From: Candidatus Mediterraneibacter guildfordensis
GTDB taxonomy: Bacteria > Bacillota > Clostridia > Lachnospirales > Lachnospiraceae
Reading direction: 5' to 3'
Assembly (NCBI GenBank): GCA_019112735.1
Contig: DXIS01000020.1
Span: 1-64,000, forward strand
DNA length: 64,000 bases
The first letter of the stretch is position 1. Each line of letters begins with the position of its first letter. A model generated the notes under the pieces. The model was given only the letters and a program-made list of their open reading frames with translations, did not search any database and was not told the DNA's origin. The position numbers were made by a program, and so were the translations under genes. Positions 16,683 to 25,368 of this stretch are shown piece by piece.

Positions 16683-16731
16683 AAAAAGGTACCTGCAGAA
16701 GTACAGATTCTTCTGCAGGTGCCTTTTTTTC
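16683..16731. terminator. Bidirectional terminator between TetR gene and epimerase-like gene
   Basis: A 14-base stem (16688-16701 with 16710-16723, one G-U pair) with an eight-base loop, preceded by five A and followed by seven T. It serves the TetR gene on + and the aldose-epimerase-like gene on -. Confidence 0.93.
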
Positions 16732-16744
16732 TTCATATTCAACC

Positions 16745-17614
16745 TTACGGCAGCAGGATCGTGTAATCCTGCTTAAAGCTTCCGCCCGCCGCAGCTTTAT
16801 TGATATCCGGTTTTTCGGAGATTTCCCGGTCAAATCCGACATCATCCAGGCGGCCCATCCAGGGCTCCAGACATACGAACGGCGCATTCTTCATAGACCA
16901 GATCCCGAAGTTCGGGAATCCCTCGCATTTCACTCCCACATAAGGCGTGCCGTCTTTATGGCAGAGCCATACTTCGTCGATCTGCCCGTGGTCGAAGATC
17001 AGCGTGTCGATATCGAAAAGCTCCTCCGATAATCCGCAGCATTCATTATCAAGTTCCAGCCTGAAGGTGGTGTCCGGATCCGCCGCTGCCTCAGCCTCAT
17101 TTACAATGATATATTCCAGGGCATCTTTTCCCGGGAATCTCAGAAGGTAGTCAGTCTTTACTTCATCCTTTCCCGCGAAGCGGAACGCCGGATGTCCTCC
17201 GATCGTAAAGTACATATCCTCATCGCCGGTGTTGCGCACTTCCCATTCAACATGAAGAGCATGTTCCTCCAGCGTGTATGTGATGATCAGTTCAAAATCA
17301 AAAGGATAGACTTCTTTTGACTCTTCGCTCGATGCCAGAAGGAAAGAAGCTTTATTTCCTGTTTCACATACGCATTTAAATTGACCGTCTCTGGCGAACC
17401 CGTGCTGGGAAGTGGGATAGTGCGTGCCGTTGATGAGCACAACATTGTGATACGTCTTGCCCACGTTCGGGAAAAGGATCGGAGAATGTCTTTTCCAGAA
17501 AGCCGGATCGCCCTCCCACAGGACATCTGTCTGCGTCTTTTTATCAAAGATCCTCGTGACTTCCGCCCCCACCTCTGAGATCTCCACACTCAGTCTCTCA
17601 TTTTCCAGTTTCAT
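16745..17614 (-). CDS. Aldose 1-epimerase family protein (LacX-like)
   Basis: A 289-residue galactose-mutarotase-like beta-sandwich protein. The phrases ILFPNVGKTYHN, SQHGFARDGQF, TIGGHPAFRF and FICLEPW-like FVCLEPWMGRLDD match the LacX branch, with histidines in QHGFAR and GGHPAF as likely active-site residues. It would interconvert anomers of a sugar or sugar phosphate; the substrate is unknown. No signal peptide. Apparently it is a single-gene unit or the end of the unit that starts at 18740. Confidence 0.87.
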   Translation of the reverse strand: MKLENERLSVEISEVGAEVTRIFDKKTQTDVLWEGDPAFWKRHSPILFPNVGKTYHNVVLINGTHYPTSQHGFARDGQFKCVCETGNKASFLLASSEESKEVYPFDFELIITYTLEEHALHVEWEVRNTGDEDMYFTIGGHPAFRFAGKDEVKTDYLLRFPGKDALEYIIVNEAEAAADPDTTFRLELDNECCGLSEELFDIDTLIFDHGQIDEVWLCHKDGTPYVGVKCEGFPNFGIWSMKNAPFVCLEPWMGRLDDVGFDREISEKPDINKAAAGGSFKQDYTILLP

Positions 17615-17654
17615 CCTGATACCTCCTTATTTTTATTTATTTCCCCGGGCAGCA

Positions 17655-18740
17655 TTAATCTGCACTGCTGTCCGTCTGCTCCACCTGGATGCATTCATCC
17701 ACCAGATAATCCATTACGACCTCCCGGAGGATCACCTGCTTCAGCAGGTCTTCACCCACCTGCTCCTCATAAGCCTCCACATCATCCATGCCGGCTGACT
17801 GTGCATATTCAAGTGCTTTTTCATTATACTCCTCATCTGAAAGCTCCAGATGCTGCTTTTTGGCGATCAGTTTTACAGCCTCATCAAACGCCGCTGAGGT
17901 CTGTGCCGCTTCTTTGGCCTGGGCATTGAAATCGTCCTCCGTCATCTGCATATAAGTCTCCAGGAATTCATCCATCTCCATACCGTACATTTCCGCCATC
18001 TGCGCATATGTATCTGTAAGCTGTTTGATCTGTTTATTTACTTCCTCTTCCGGATATGATTTCACTTCGATCTTCTCAAGCAGCGCGCTCTGCACGGATG
18101 AAGCCAGTTCAGAGTCTACAGCCGCCTCCTGCTCTTCTTCAAGAGACGCGCGGACTTCTTCGCGGTACTCTTCCACCGTCTCTGAATCTTCACTGTTCTC
18201 TTTTACCCACTCGTCCGTCAGTTCCGGGACATTCTCCACTGCAATGGAATTCAGCACGATATGGAAATCCGCCACTGCCCCTGACATATCCGGGTTCGGA
18301 TTATACGGATCCGGGAACTGGACCTGGATGTCAAACTCGTCTCCCGGGTTATGCCCCTCGATCTGCTCTTCAAAACCGGCATAATCATCTGTCGCGCCGA
18401 TAAACGATCCGCTTCCCAGTTCGAGATCAGCACCTTCAGCCGAACCGCCGTCAAAAGCTTCACCGTCCAGATATCCGGTGTAATCAATATTAACGATATC
18501 GCCTTCCTGTGCCGCGCGGTCTGTGACTTCTTCCCGCTCTGCATATGTAGAAAGCGTTCCTTCGATCATCTGATCCACCTGCTCATCCGTCACTTCCTCC
18601 ACGGAACCGGATGCCTGCGGCACCTCAAGCCCTTTATACTGGGTTACCGTTACATACTCATTTGAAAGTTCCCCGCTGCAGCCTGCAAGCAGCCCCGCCA
18701 CGGCAGCCGCGCTTATTACAGTTACAAATTTCTTTTTCAT
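17655..18740 (-). CDS. Trigger-factor-like FKBP peptidyl-prolyl isomerase lipoprotein
   Basis: A 361-residue extracytoplasmic foldase. The lipobox is LLAGC about 20 residues in, after a KKK-starting signal peptide. The next part holds an FKBP domain (GDIVNIDYTGYLDGEAFDGG, ELGSGSFI, GHNPGDEFDIQVQFP) and then a helical trigger-factor-like C-terminal arm with MYGMEMDEFLETYMQMTEDDF. It lacks the ribosome-binding N-terminal domain, and being lipidated would act outside the membrane on secreted proteins, comparable in role to PrsA. The start is set at 18740 because it gives a proper signal peptide; a longer frame adds 10 residues. AGGAGG is 11 bases upstream. Confidence 0.88.
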   Translation of the reverse strand: MKKKFVTVISAAAVAGLLAGCSGELSNEYVTVTQYKGLEVPQASGSVEEVTDEQVDQMIEGTLSTYAEREEVTDRAAQEGDIVNIDYTGYLDGEAFDGGSAEGADLELGSGSFIGATDDYAGFEEQIEGHNPGDEFDIQVQFPDPYNPNPDMSGAVADFHIVLNSIAVENVPELTDEWVKENSEDSETVEEYREEVRASLEEEQEAAVDSELASSVQSALLEKIEVKSYPEEEVNKQIKQLTDTYAQMAEMYGMEMDEFLETYMQMTEDDFNAQAKEAAQTSAAFDEAVKLIAKKQHLELSDEEYNEKALEYAQSAGMDDVEAYEEQVGEDLLKQVILREVVMDYLVDECIQVEQTDSSAD

Positions 18741-18780
18741 TTCTAATACTTCCTCCTGTTGCTGTATCATTCTTCGTCCC

Positions 18781-20256
18781 CTAGAGAAGCGGGGACAGGA
18801 GCCTTGAGAACTGTTCTTTCCCTTTAATGATCAGGCTCCGTTCATCATAAACCTTTCGTGTCACATGCGTACACTGGTTCATATCATTTTCAAAGGCCCG
18901 TTCAAGCTTCTGGACGGTAGGTGCACTGTAGATCACCGCATTGACCTCAAAATTCAGTCCGAAGCTGCGGATGTCCATATTGGCTGTTCCCACGCATGCC
19001 ACCATCCCGTCCACGGTCAGGGTCTTTGCATGAAGGAAACCGTTGTTATAGACATAACATTTGGCTCCCGCCGCAACCATATCCCCGATGTAAGAATACG
19101 TCGCCCAGTATACAAACGGATGGTCCGGCTTGCACGGCACCATGATGCGCACGTCCACCCCTGAACGGCTGGCGATCTTCAGTGCATCAAGGATCGACTC
19201 GTCCGGGATAAAATACGGCGTCTGGATATACACATGGTCTTTTGCGCTGTGTATGAGCCGCAGATAATTGTCATGGATCGTCTTGATCTGTGAGTCCGGA
19301 CCGCTGGAAATGATCTGCACCGGATCACGGCCGCGCCTTATGTACTGCGGGATCTCAAAAAGAGAGTCCTCGAGGAACAGATTTTCCTTTGCCGCATAAT
19401 TCCAGTCCAGAACAAACCGTACGGCCAGAGACGTCACCGCCGCCCCCTCAATGCACAGATGGGTATCTCTCCAGTAACCGAACTTCTCATCCAGTCCCAG
19501 ATACTCCCTGCCCACATTGAAACCGCCGACGAATCCAATCCGTCCGTCGATCACCACGATCTTGCGGTGATTCCGGTAATTCACACGCAGCTGCAGCTGC
19601 CCCAGCAGCGCCGGGAAGAACTCCGCCACCTGGATGCCTTCGCTCTCCAGCCGTTCCCAGTCCCGGTTCTTCATGGTCCTGCAGCCCATGCTGTCAAACA
19701 GCACACGGACTTCCACGCCCTCGCGCGCCTTCTCGATCAGGACTTCCTCGATGGCCTGCCAGAGTTCGTCATTTCTTATAATATAATACTGAATATGGAT
19801 GTAACGCCTTGCCTGACGCATCTCATCGATCAGCGCACGGAATTTCTCGTGTCCGTCCGTATAGATCCGGATGTCATTATTATCCGTCAGGACCGCCTCT
19901 CCGGCCTCCAGATTATAAAGGATCAGATCTTTAAAACGGGCCATCTCCGGATTGGCAAGCTGCAGCCGTTCATGATAAATCGTTTCTTCCTGACGCCTTA
20001 CCGCGTATTTGAGCTCACCTTCGATCTCTTTCGCCTTGAACATCCGGCTTTTATGGAAATCCTGCCCGATGACCAGGTACAGGATGAATCCCAGTATTGG
20101 TATAAAATACAGCAGAAGCAGCCATGTCCATACCGTCTGCGGAGACCGTCTCTGAAAGAACACAATGATCAGTGCCAGAAGGACGTTAATAATGACAATA
20201 TTGTCCATGATAAAATCATAGACTGCCACCACTCCGTTCCAAATCATTTCTGCCAT
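18781..20256 (-). CDS. cls: Cardiolipin synthase
   Basis: Phospholipase-D-superfamily enzyme of 491 residues that makes cardiolipin from two phosphatidylglycerols. Two N-terminal membrane spans (about residues 15-60), then two HKD motifs: HRKIVVIDGRIGFVGG and HAKTLTVDGMVACVGTANMD. The start at 20256 has AAGGAG upstream and gives the typical short lead before the first span; the longer reading would add 34 unsupported residues. It lies 40 bases ahead of the foldase gene with the same direction. Confidence 0.95.
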   Translation of the reverse strand: MAEMIWNGVVAVYDFIMDNIVIINVLLALIIVFFQRRSPQTVWTWLLLLYFIPILGFILYLVIGQDFHKSRMFKAKEIEGELKYAVRRQEETIYHERLQLANPEMARFKDLILYNLEAGEAVLTDNNDIRIYTDGHEKFRALIDEMRQARRYIHIQYYIIRNDELWQAIEEVLIEKAREGVEVRVLFDSMGCRTMKNRDWERLESEGIQVAEFFPALLGQLQLRVNYRNHRKIVVIDGRIGFVGGFNVGREYLGLDEKFGYWRDTHLCIEGAAVTSLAVRFVLDWNYAAKENLFLEDSLFEIPQYIRRGRDPVQIISSGPDSQIKTIHDNYLRLIHSAKDHVYIQTPYFIPDESILDALKIASRSGVDVRIMVPCKPDHPFVYWATYSYIGDMVAAGAKCYVYNNGFLHAKTLTVDGMVACVGTANMDIRSFGLNFEVNAVIYSAPTVQKLERAFENDMNQCTHVTRKVYDERSLIIKGKEQFSRLLSPLL

Positions 20257-20320
20257 AGTATAAACTCCTTTTCCATAACAGTATACCCGTTCCCACCTGC
20301 AAAAGTAAACCCTAAACCGC

Positions 20321-20378
20321 CAAAAAATCTGCCGGGCTCCGCTGCATGAAACTGTCACACAGTCAGAACTCCGGCAGA
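20321..20378 (-). terminator. Terminator after the phosphoesterase gene
   Basis: On the minus strand an eight-base GC-rich stem (20371-20378 with 20328-20335) enclosing a second small hairpin (ACTGT/ACAGT) is followed by six T residues. It lies just after the stop of the large phosphoesterase at 20414. Confidence 0.8.
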
Positions 20379-20413
20379 CTATTATACATCAGCCCTGAAA
20401 TGATCTGGATCTT

Positions 20414-23400
20414 TTATTTTCTTTTTTTCCTGCGGATCATCTGTATCACCGTGACCGATGCCGCACACACAGCCGCAGATATAAGAAGTATATATCCAAA
20501 GACCGGACTCACCACACCGGTCTGCGGTGCGGATACCCCGTCATCCGGCTTAGCATCTCCCGGTTTCTGTTCATCGTCCGGCTTCTGCCCGTCGTCCGGC
20601 TTCTGCTCATCATCCGGCTTCTGCCCGTCGTCCGGGTTCTGCTCATCATCCGGTTTCTGTTCATCGTCCGGCTTCTGCTCATCGTCCGGAACGAATCCGT
20701 CGTTTGCCGTCAGTCTGTATGAAGCGACTGTTCCGGACACCTCGCATGCAGCCAGCAGATAGGCGCTGCCATTCCCACTTTCCGCCGCCGGGATGAAACA
20801 CAGCCCTTCCGGCGAATCGTCTCCCGCGATATCCTCGCTGAAATCTCTGGAGTTAATATAATTTACAAAGGTGCTGTTCTCCGGATCAGTTATATCATAT
20901 ACCATCACGCCGCCGACTCTTTCAAGTCCTACAAACGCGTAAGTTCTCTCCCCCACGGTTCCGACTGTCACACTTTCAGATTCCGGGCCTTTCTTTCCGG
21001 AACGGTCGTCAATGGTTTTATCATCGTTGGAGCAGTTGAAATTGTCCGGCACATACTCCGCCGTCTTTTCCTCAAAGTCGCTGCCGCTGTCGAAAACTTC
21101 TGTCAGGCAGTTATCGTCAGCTTTATATACTGTAAAGGAGCGTCCTCCGAAAAGATAATCCGTACCTTCATCCAGACCGTCATAATCGCTGCTGTCAAAG
21201 AATACCACTTTCCCGCTCAGGCCGCTGTTTTCAGCTGTGATCTTTCCTGTCGGGGAAGTCTCGCCATCTTTGAAATTACGCTCAACTTCATTAAGGTAAT
21301 CTCCCCACTCTCTGGAATCACCTTCGTTCGCGGTTACAAGATAGTCTGTACCGTCCGCAGAGTAAAGCGCGATGCTGTCCGGCATGCGGATCCCTCTGAG
21401 AGATCCGTATGTCTTTGGGTTGTACACCTCGTCTTTTTTATCAATATCAACCGGTATTACACTATAATCTTCATAGCCCGCGGAATAAATTCCGGATACC
21501 TGCAGGCTGTTCAGGTCGATCACCGCAATAGCGTTTGCTTCCTGGAGAGTCACATATGCCGTTTCATTTCCGGCTGCGATGTACTCCGGTTCCAGGTCTT
21601 CCGACGGAGCCGTATCCTTTTTCAGTACAATTCCAGCATCTGTGAGAGTCTGTCTTGCCTCCGCACTGTCATAAGCCTCAAATCCGGCATTTACCGCCGT
21701 GCCGTCAGCAAGAGAAATAATTGTAACTGTTCCCGCCGGGTCTACCGCATCTTCTGCGTATCCGTTCCGCGGTTCGCCTTCATTTGCCGTAAGAATTTTA
21801 CTGTCATCCGGCGTAAATGTTACCATATCAGGCTGTATGCCTGTCTCGTATGCCTGCTCAAATGTCAGTGTTCCGTCCGGATTGCAGGTAAACACAGCCA
21901 CCCGGCCGCTGTCTGCGTACCCCTCCGCCTGGATCGCTACCGCAAGCTTCGCGCCGTCCGCGGAAACTGCCACTGACGTCATATCTCCGTATGTAAATCC
22001 TTCACAGTTTTCTTCAATGATTGATTTCACGTCAATATCATTTCCGTCCAGCAGATCAATGCTGTCTTTATCTTCCATATCTTTAACGGCAATGGCTGTC
22101 AGACTGCCCGTCTGTCCGTTGACCGCATACGCCCATCCGGTCGCTGCATTGTAATCCACGATCTCCATAACGCCGCCGTCCGCATTTGTCATGCCCGCGT
22201 CATAACGTGCGTCCTGGATCATGTCAAGAGACGCATTTCCGTTTTCTTCGCCTGCCGTCTTAACTCCGCCGTCCGTATCCTTTGTTACGCTGAAGGAATC
22301 GATCAGTTCGTTTTCAGGTGCCGCGCTGTCCCCGGTCAGATTATATACTTCCGCAGAAATCTTATCGCCTGTTACGTCAAAAAGCACATAACTCGGGCTG
22401 TAGCTCTGGTCATAGAGCAGATTGCCATACGGAAGATTGCCCTCCATGTATGCCGCTGATCCCGTCGCACCGTTGGCAAGTACCGGATAGTCTGCATTGT
22501 TCTCTTTATCAACTTTTTCAAACGGCGTGTAGTACTGCATATCGGAGCAGCAGTTTCCGGTCAGATAGATCGTCCCGTCCGGATCTGTGTAATTATTCTT
22601 CTCCTCTTCATTCATCCTTTGACCGTCTTTAAGCACATAGCTTCTGGAGTACACATGGTCGTGTCCGCCCAGGACGAAATCTACGTCGAATTCGTCCATC
22701 ACCTGCTCAAAACCTGCGTCAACATAGTTCTCAATATCAGAATCCGCCGCATGCTTCGCCACCGTCTGGGTGGATTTGTGATGCGTCACAATCAGCCAGT
22801 CATACCGGCCTTCGTATTCTGATATTGCGGCATTCATGGTCGTACGAAAGTTTTCCACCATTGCCTCCGCCTCAGAATTATCTTTTGAAGCACTCGGCAC
22901 ACTGGCATTTCCGGCATTCTCCTCATCGTTTCCGCCCGGATACGCACCGGTATTCAGTGTAACAAAGAGCACGTTATTATAAAGATAATAATAATTCCCC
23001 TTCGTCTCCATCTCCCGGCGCTCAGTAAAATCATACTGACCTTCTTCATTCGGGGTTACGCCATTGGATTCGGAAGCATTTGCAATCTCCTCTGGTGTCG
23101 CCTGGATGTAATTCCCGTGGCTCTGGCTTGTGCCGTTGTTCTGTCCCCGGAATGTTGTCTTCACCTGCTCAAGCACCCCGTTTTCATCCACGCCTGCTAC
23201 GGACATCTCATTTGGCAGATTGAAGTGGTCCTCGAACATGTAGTGTCTGTCATGGTTCCCGACCGCCGGCGCATAGGCGATGGACGCCATCTCCTCCGGT
23301 GCGAAAAACGCCGCGTACTCGCTGGATTTGCCCCAGCTCTGGTCTTCCACCTGGTCTCCTGCGGACACTACAAGACTGACCCCCTCTGCCGCAAGCTTTT

Positions 23401-23929
23401 CCATCATAGTGGCCCAACCGGTCTGATTTGTGCCGTCCGACGGATTCCATCCACCGTTATTAGTCTCTCCGCTTTCCTTGATCTGCGGATCACTGGTAAA
23501 TCCGAATGAAAACTCATCTGCAGCCGCCGTCGTATATGTATGCGTCTCTGACCATGTCTGTCCGTTGTCATAGGATATCTGGTAGGTGTAAGAAGTGCCC
23601 GGAGCCAGTCCCTCCACTGTAGCTTTACATACCATCTTTCCGAAATCCGTATACTTCCCTGTATCCAGCTTTGTCGGTGCAGTAAGCTCACTGACCGCAG
23701 CCTCAGCTGTAATATCACCAAACTTCACCATCGCCTGTTCTGTTCCGTCCGGCGCATACCAGTTCAGATTCACAGACGCGGACGTCTCGCCCGGCTGAAG
23801 TGTCAGATATTCAACCGATACGTCTGCATCCTGCTGTACCGCAGGCTCAGCGGATGCGCAGATGCCCTGTGTGCAGAACATTGCAGCAGCCAGAACAGCC
23901 ACACCGGTCCGGTACCATATTTTTCTCAT
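20414..23929 (-). CDS. Wall-anchored metallophosphoesterase with beta-propeller-like second half
   Basis: A 1171-residue surface protein. Signal peptide with cleavage near CASAEP; a fibronectin-like domain as in purple acid phosphatases (about 30-130); a calcineurin-like metallophosphatase domain (about 145-530) with VSAGDQVED, AVGNHDRHY, THHKS and GGHDHVYSR; then a beta-propeller-like region of the choice-of-anchor I type (about 575-1090), a run of seven PDDEQK-like hexapeptides, and a sortase signal (SAPQTG, hydrophobic stretch, RRKKRK). The DxH motif seems replaced by D-P-Q (FTSDPQ), as in some PAP relatives. It would hydrolyse extracellular phosphoesters while fixed to the wall. Likely a single-gene unit; TATAAT lies at 24002-23997 upstream on the minus strand. 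Confidence 0.88.
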   Translation of the reverse strand: MRKIWYRTGVAVLAAAMFCTQGICASAEPAVQQDADVSVEYLTLQPGETSASVNLNWYAPDGTEQAMVKFGDITAEAAVSELTAPTKLDTGKYTDFGKMVCKATVEGLAPGTSYTYQISYDNGQTWSETHTYTTAAADEFSFGFTSDPQIKESGETNNGGWNPSDGTNQTGWATMMEKLAAEGVSLVVSAGDQVEDQSWGKSSEYAAFFAPEEMASIAYAPAVGNHDRHYMFEDHFNLPNEMSVAGVDENGVLEQVKTTFRGQNNGTSQSHGNYIQATPEEIANASESNGVTPNEEGQYDFTERREMETKGNYYYLYNNVLFVTLNTGAYPGGNDEENAGNASVPSASKDNSEAEAMVENFRTTMNAAISEYEGRYDWLIVTHHKSTQTVAKHAADSDIENYVDAGFEQVMDEFDVDFVLGGHDHVYSRSYVLKDGQRMNEEEKNNYTDPDGTIYLTGNCCSDMQYYTPFEKVDKENNADYPVLANGATGSAAYMEGNLPYGNLLYDQSYSPSYVLFDVTGDKISAEVYNLTGDSAAPENELIDSFSVTKDTDGGVKTAGEENGNASLDMIQDARYDAGMTNADGGVMEIVDYNAATGWAYAVNGQTGSLTAIAVKDMEDKDSIDLLDGNDIDVKSIIEENCEGFTYGDMTSVAVSADGAKLAVAIQAEGYADSGRVAVFTCNPDGTLTFEQAYETGIQPDMVTFTPDDSKILTANEGEPRNGYAEDAVDPAGTVTIISLADGTAVNAGFEAYDSAEARQTLTDAGIVLKKDTAPSEDLEPEYIAAGNETAYVTLQEANAIAVIDLNSLQVSGIYSAGYEDYSVIPVDIDKKDEVYNPKTYGSLRGIRMPDSIALYSADGTDYLVTANEGDSREWGDYLNEVERNFKDGETSPTGKITAENSGLSGKVVFFDSSDYDGLDEGTDYLFGGRSFTVYKADDNCLTEVFDSGSDFEEKTAEYVPDNFNCSNDDKTIDDRSGKKGPESESVTVGTVGERTYAFVGLERVGGVMVYDITDPENSTFVNYINSRDFSEDIAGDDSPEGLCFIPAAESGNGSAYLLAACEVSGTVASYRLTANDGFVPDDEQKPDDEQKPDDEQNPDDGQKPDDEQKPDDGQKPDDEQKPGDAKPDDGVSAPQTGVVSPVFGYILLISAAVCAASVTVIQMIRRKKRK
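20564..20689 (-). repeat. Seven 18-bp coding repeats (PDDEQK spacer)
   Basis: Seven tandem 18-base units encode PDDEQK or close variants (E to G, K to N). They form the wall-spanning linker before the sortase motif of the phosphoesterase. Such arrays can change copy number by slippage. Confidence 0.9.
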
Positions 23930-24077
23930 AATGATTTCCCTCCTGTGTTGCTTTTATTATTTCTTCCTGTCTCATAACAGAGCAGATACACAGTTGATTA
24001 TAAGAAGTGTACTTTAAATCTAATTACAGTTCTTGTTAAATCTGTGCGGAGGATTTTCCAAAAATATAGCTATTATC

Positions 24078-24106
24078 TTGCGCTTGTCTATAAAGAATGG
24101 TAAAAT
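24078..24106 (+). promoter_or_regulatory. Promoter of the small membrane protein gene
   Basis: TTGCGC (24078-24083), 17-base spacer, TAAAAT (24101-24106), about 48 bases upstream of the GTG start at 24154. Confidence 0.6.
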
Positions 24107-24153
24107 ACTTAATGCGCTGAAGCAGAAAATGTAACATTTAGGAGGGTTTAATC

Positions 24154-24594
24154 GTGAGTACACCAGCAATCGTGATGACCGTCATCCTTGTCGTCCTGAT
24201 CATCGCCTGCATCGTACTGTACTTTTTCGGCAAAAAAGCTCAGAAGAAACAGGCCGAACAGCAGGAACAGATGGATGCGGCAGCCCAGACGGTAAGCATG
24301 CTCGTCATTGATAAAAAGAGAATGAAACTAAAAGAGGCAGGACTGCCTGCCATTGTACTGGAAAATACGCCGAAATATTTAAGACGCACAAAAGTGCCGG
24401 TTGTAAAAGCCAAGATCGGGCCGAAGATCATGACGCTTATGTGCGACAGCAAAGTATTCGAAGTCATCCCTGTAAAGAAAGAGATCAAAGCCGTAGTCAG
24501 CGGACTTTACATAACAGGGATCAAAAGCGTAAGAGGCGGATCGATCGAACAGCCGGTGAAGAAGAAAGGGTTCTTCCGGCGGAATAAATCCTGA
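24154..24594 (+). CDS. Conserved hypothetical single-span membrane protein
   Basis: Not recognised by function. The 146-residue product starts at GTG (GGAGGG seven bases upstream), has one transmembrane helix (about residues 5-26), then a charged QKKQAEQQEQ linker and a compact basic domain (about 40-125) with the phrase KVPVVKAKIGPKIMTLMCDSKVFE, ending in a lysine/arginine-rich tail. The soluble part faces the cytoplasm if the positive-inside rule holds. It is transcribed alone, divergent from the wall-anchored phosphoesterase. I have a sense that such proteins occur widely in Lachnospiraceae, but no role is known to me. Confidence 0.75.
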   Translation: MSTPAIVMTVILVVLIIACIVLYFFGKKAQKKQAEQQEQMDAAAQTVSMLVIDKKRMKLKEAGLPAIVLENTPKYLRRTKVPVVKAKIGPKIMTLMCDSKVFEVIPVKKEIKAVVSGLYITGIKSVRGGSIEQPVKKKGFFRRNKS

Positions 24595-24616
24595 TCCCCC
24601 TGTAAAATAAAAGTAC

Positions 24617-24691
24617 GCCGCGGTTCACTGTCACAACGCAAAACCGTTCCACTCTACCTCAAAGTTTTGCTCTGTGACAGTGAACCGCGGC
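24617..24691. repeat. Large palindromic element / convergent terminator
   Basis: Two 28-base arms (24617-24644 and 24664-24691) match with two mismatches around a 19-base loop. The arms contain CGCGGTTCACTGTCACA. It lies between convergent genes and is followed by a weak T-rich run (CTTATTTAATT), so it may end transcription from both sides. The shape and the GCAAAAC block recall the element at 48431-48507, consistent with a REP-like family. Confidence 0.75.
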
Positions 24692-24821
24692 TTATTTAAT
24701 TCCACCGGCAGATCAGATTTATTCCCCTACACACTCTCCCGTTTGCACAGTTCCTATATGTATAAAGTGCGTTTCCGAACGGATAGATGATTTTCTGTCT
24801 GGGATAAAGTGAGTGCCCGGA

Positions 24822-25301
24822 TCAACTGGGAAGCCCTGTCTCCGGGAACGTCCCTTTATTCATGATCCCCATCCGGATCCTGCAGTCTGCCAGCGGCTCA
24901 TGATTGACATCGAGCTCGTAATCCAGGCTGACGTTGATCCGGTCTTCGGCCACATCGACTTCCATGTTCTTTGTGTTGACGCCGATGAGCATCTGACCGT
25001 ACGGGGTCTGGTAATAGGTCTGGTTCTTCTGATTTTTCTGGAAGATCATATGGGAACTGGCGGCGCCGCTCTTCATGATCTCCACCGTTTCGTTTCCGGT
25101 GATCCGGATCTTGTTGCGGATCGTGCCTGCCTTTCCTTCAAGGATCTCATCATAAATGATATAGTGTTTCCCGTTTTTGCAGTAATAGCTGGCCGGCGTA
25201 ACGACTTCAATGCTGTCATCGCCCGTTTCGTATCCCGCGGTCGGATCTTCCATAATATCAATATGTTTTCCTGAAATACTGACTAATACATCCTTCGTCA
25301 T
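24822..25301 (-). CDS. DUF1934 (YwiB-like) beta-barrel protein
   Basis: A 159-residue protein resembling the Bacillus YwiB/DUF1934 family, a calycin-like beta barrel of unknown role. Recognisable phrases are YYCKNGKHYIIYDE, RITGNETVEIMKSGAASSHMIF and a mid-region YQTPYGQMLIGVNT. The start at 25301 (MTKDVLVSIS) has GGAG seven bases upstream; the longer frame adds eight residues with no better ribosome site. It follows murI by 67 bases with a small hairpin (GGAGAGC/GCTCTCC) between them, so the two may be cotranscribed. Confidence 0.78.
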   Translation of the reverse strand: MTKDVLVSISGKHIDIMEDPTAGYETGDDSIEVVTPASYYCKNGKHYIIYDEILEGKAGTIRNKIRITGNETVEIMKSGAASSHMIFQKNQKNQTYYQTPYGQMLIGVNTKNMEVDVAEDRINVSLDYELDVNHEPLADCRIRMGIMNKGTFPETGLPS

Positions 25302-25368
25302 TTTTATACTCCGTATATGAATCATTCAGGAGAGCAGATGCCCGCTCTCCCGATCATTTTCTTTCGCT

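Noticed and set aside
20564-20689. Tandem 18-bp repeats taken for a CRISPR-like array
   Set aside because: There are no spacers between the units; it is a coding repeat for a proline/aspartate-rich wall linker.
23930-24077. A riboswitch or small gene between the phosphoesterase and the small membrane protein gene
   Set aside because: AT-rich spacer with back-to-back promoter elements only; no structure or open frame with a ribosome site.
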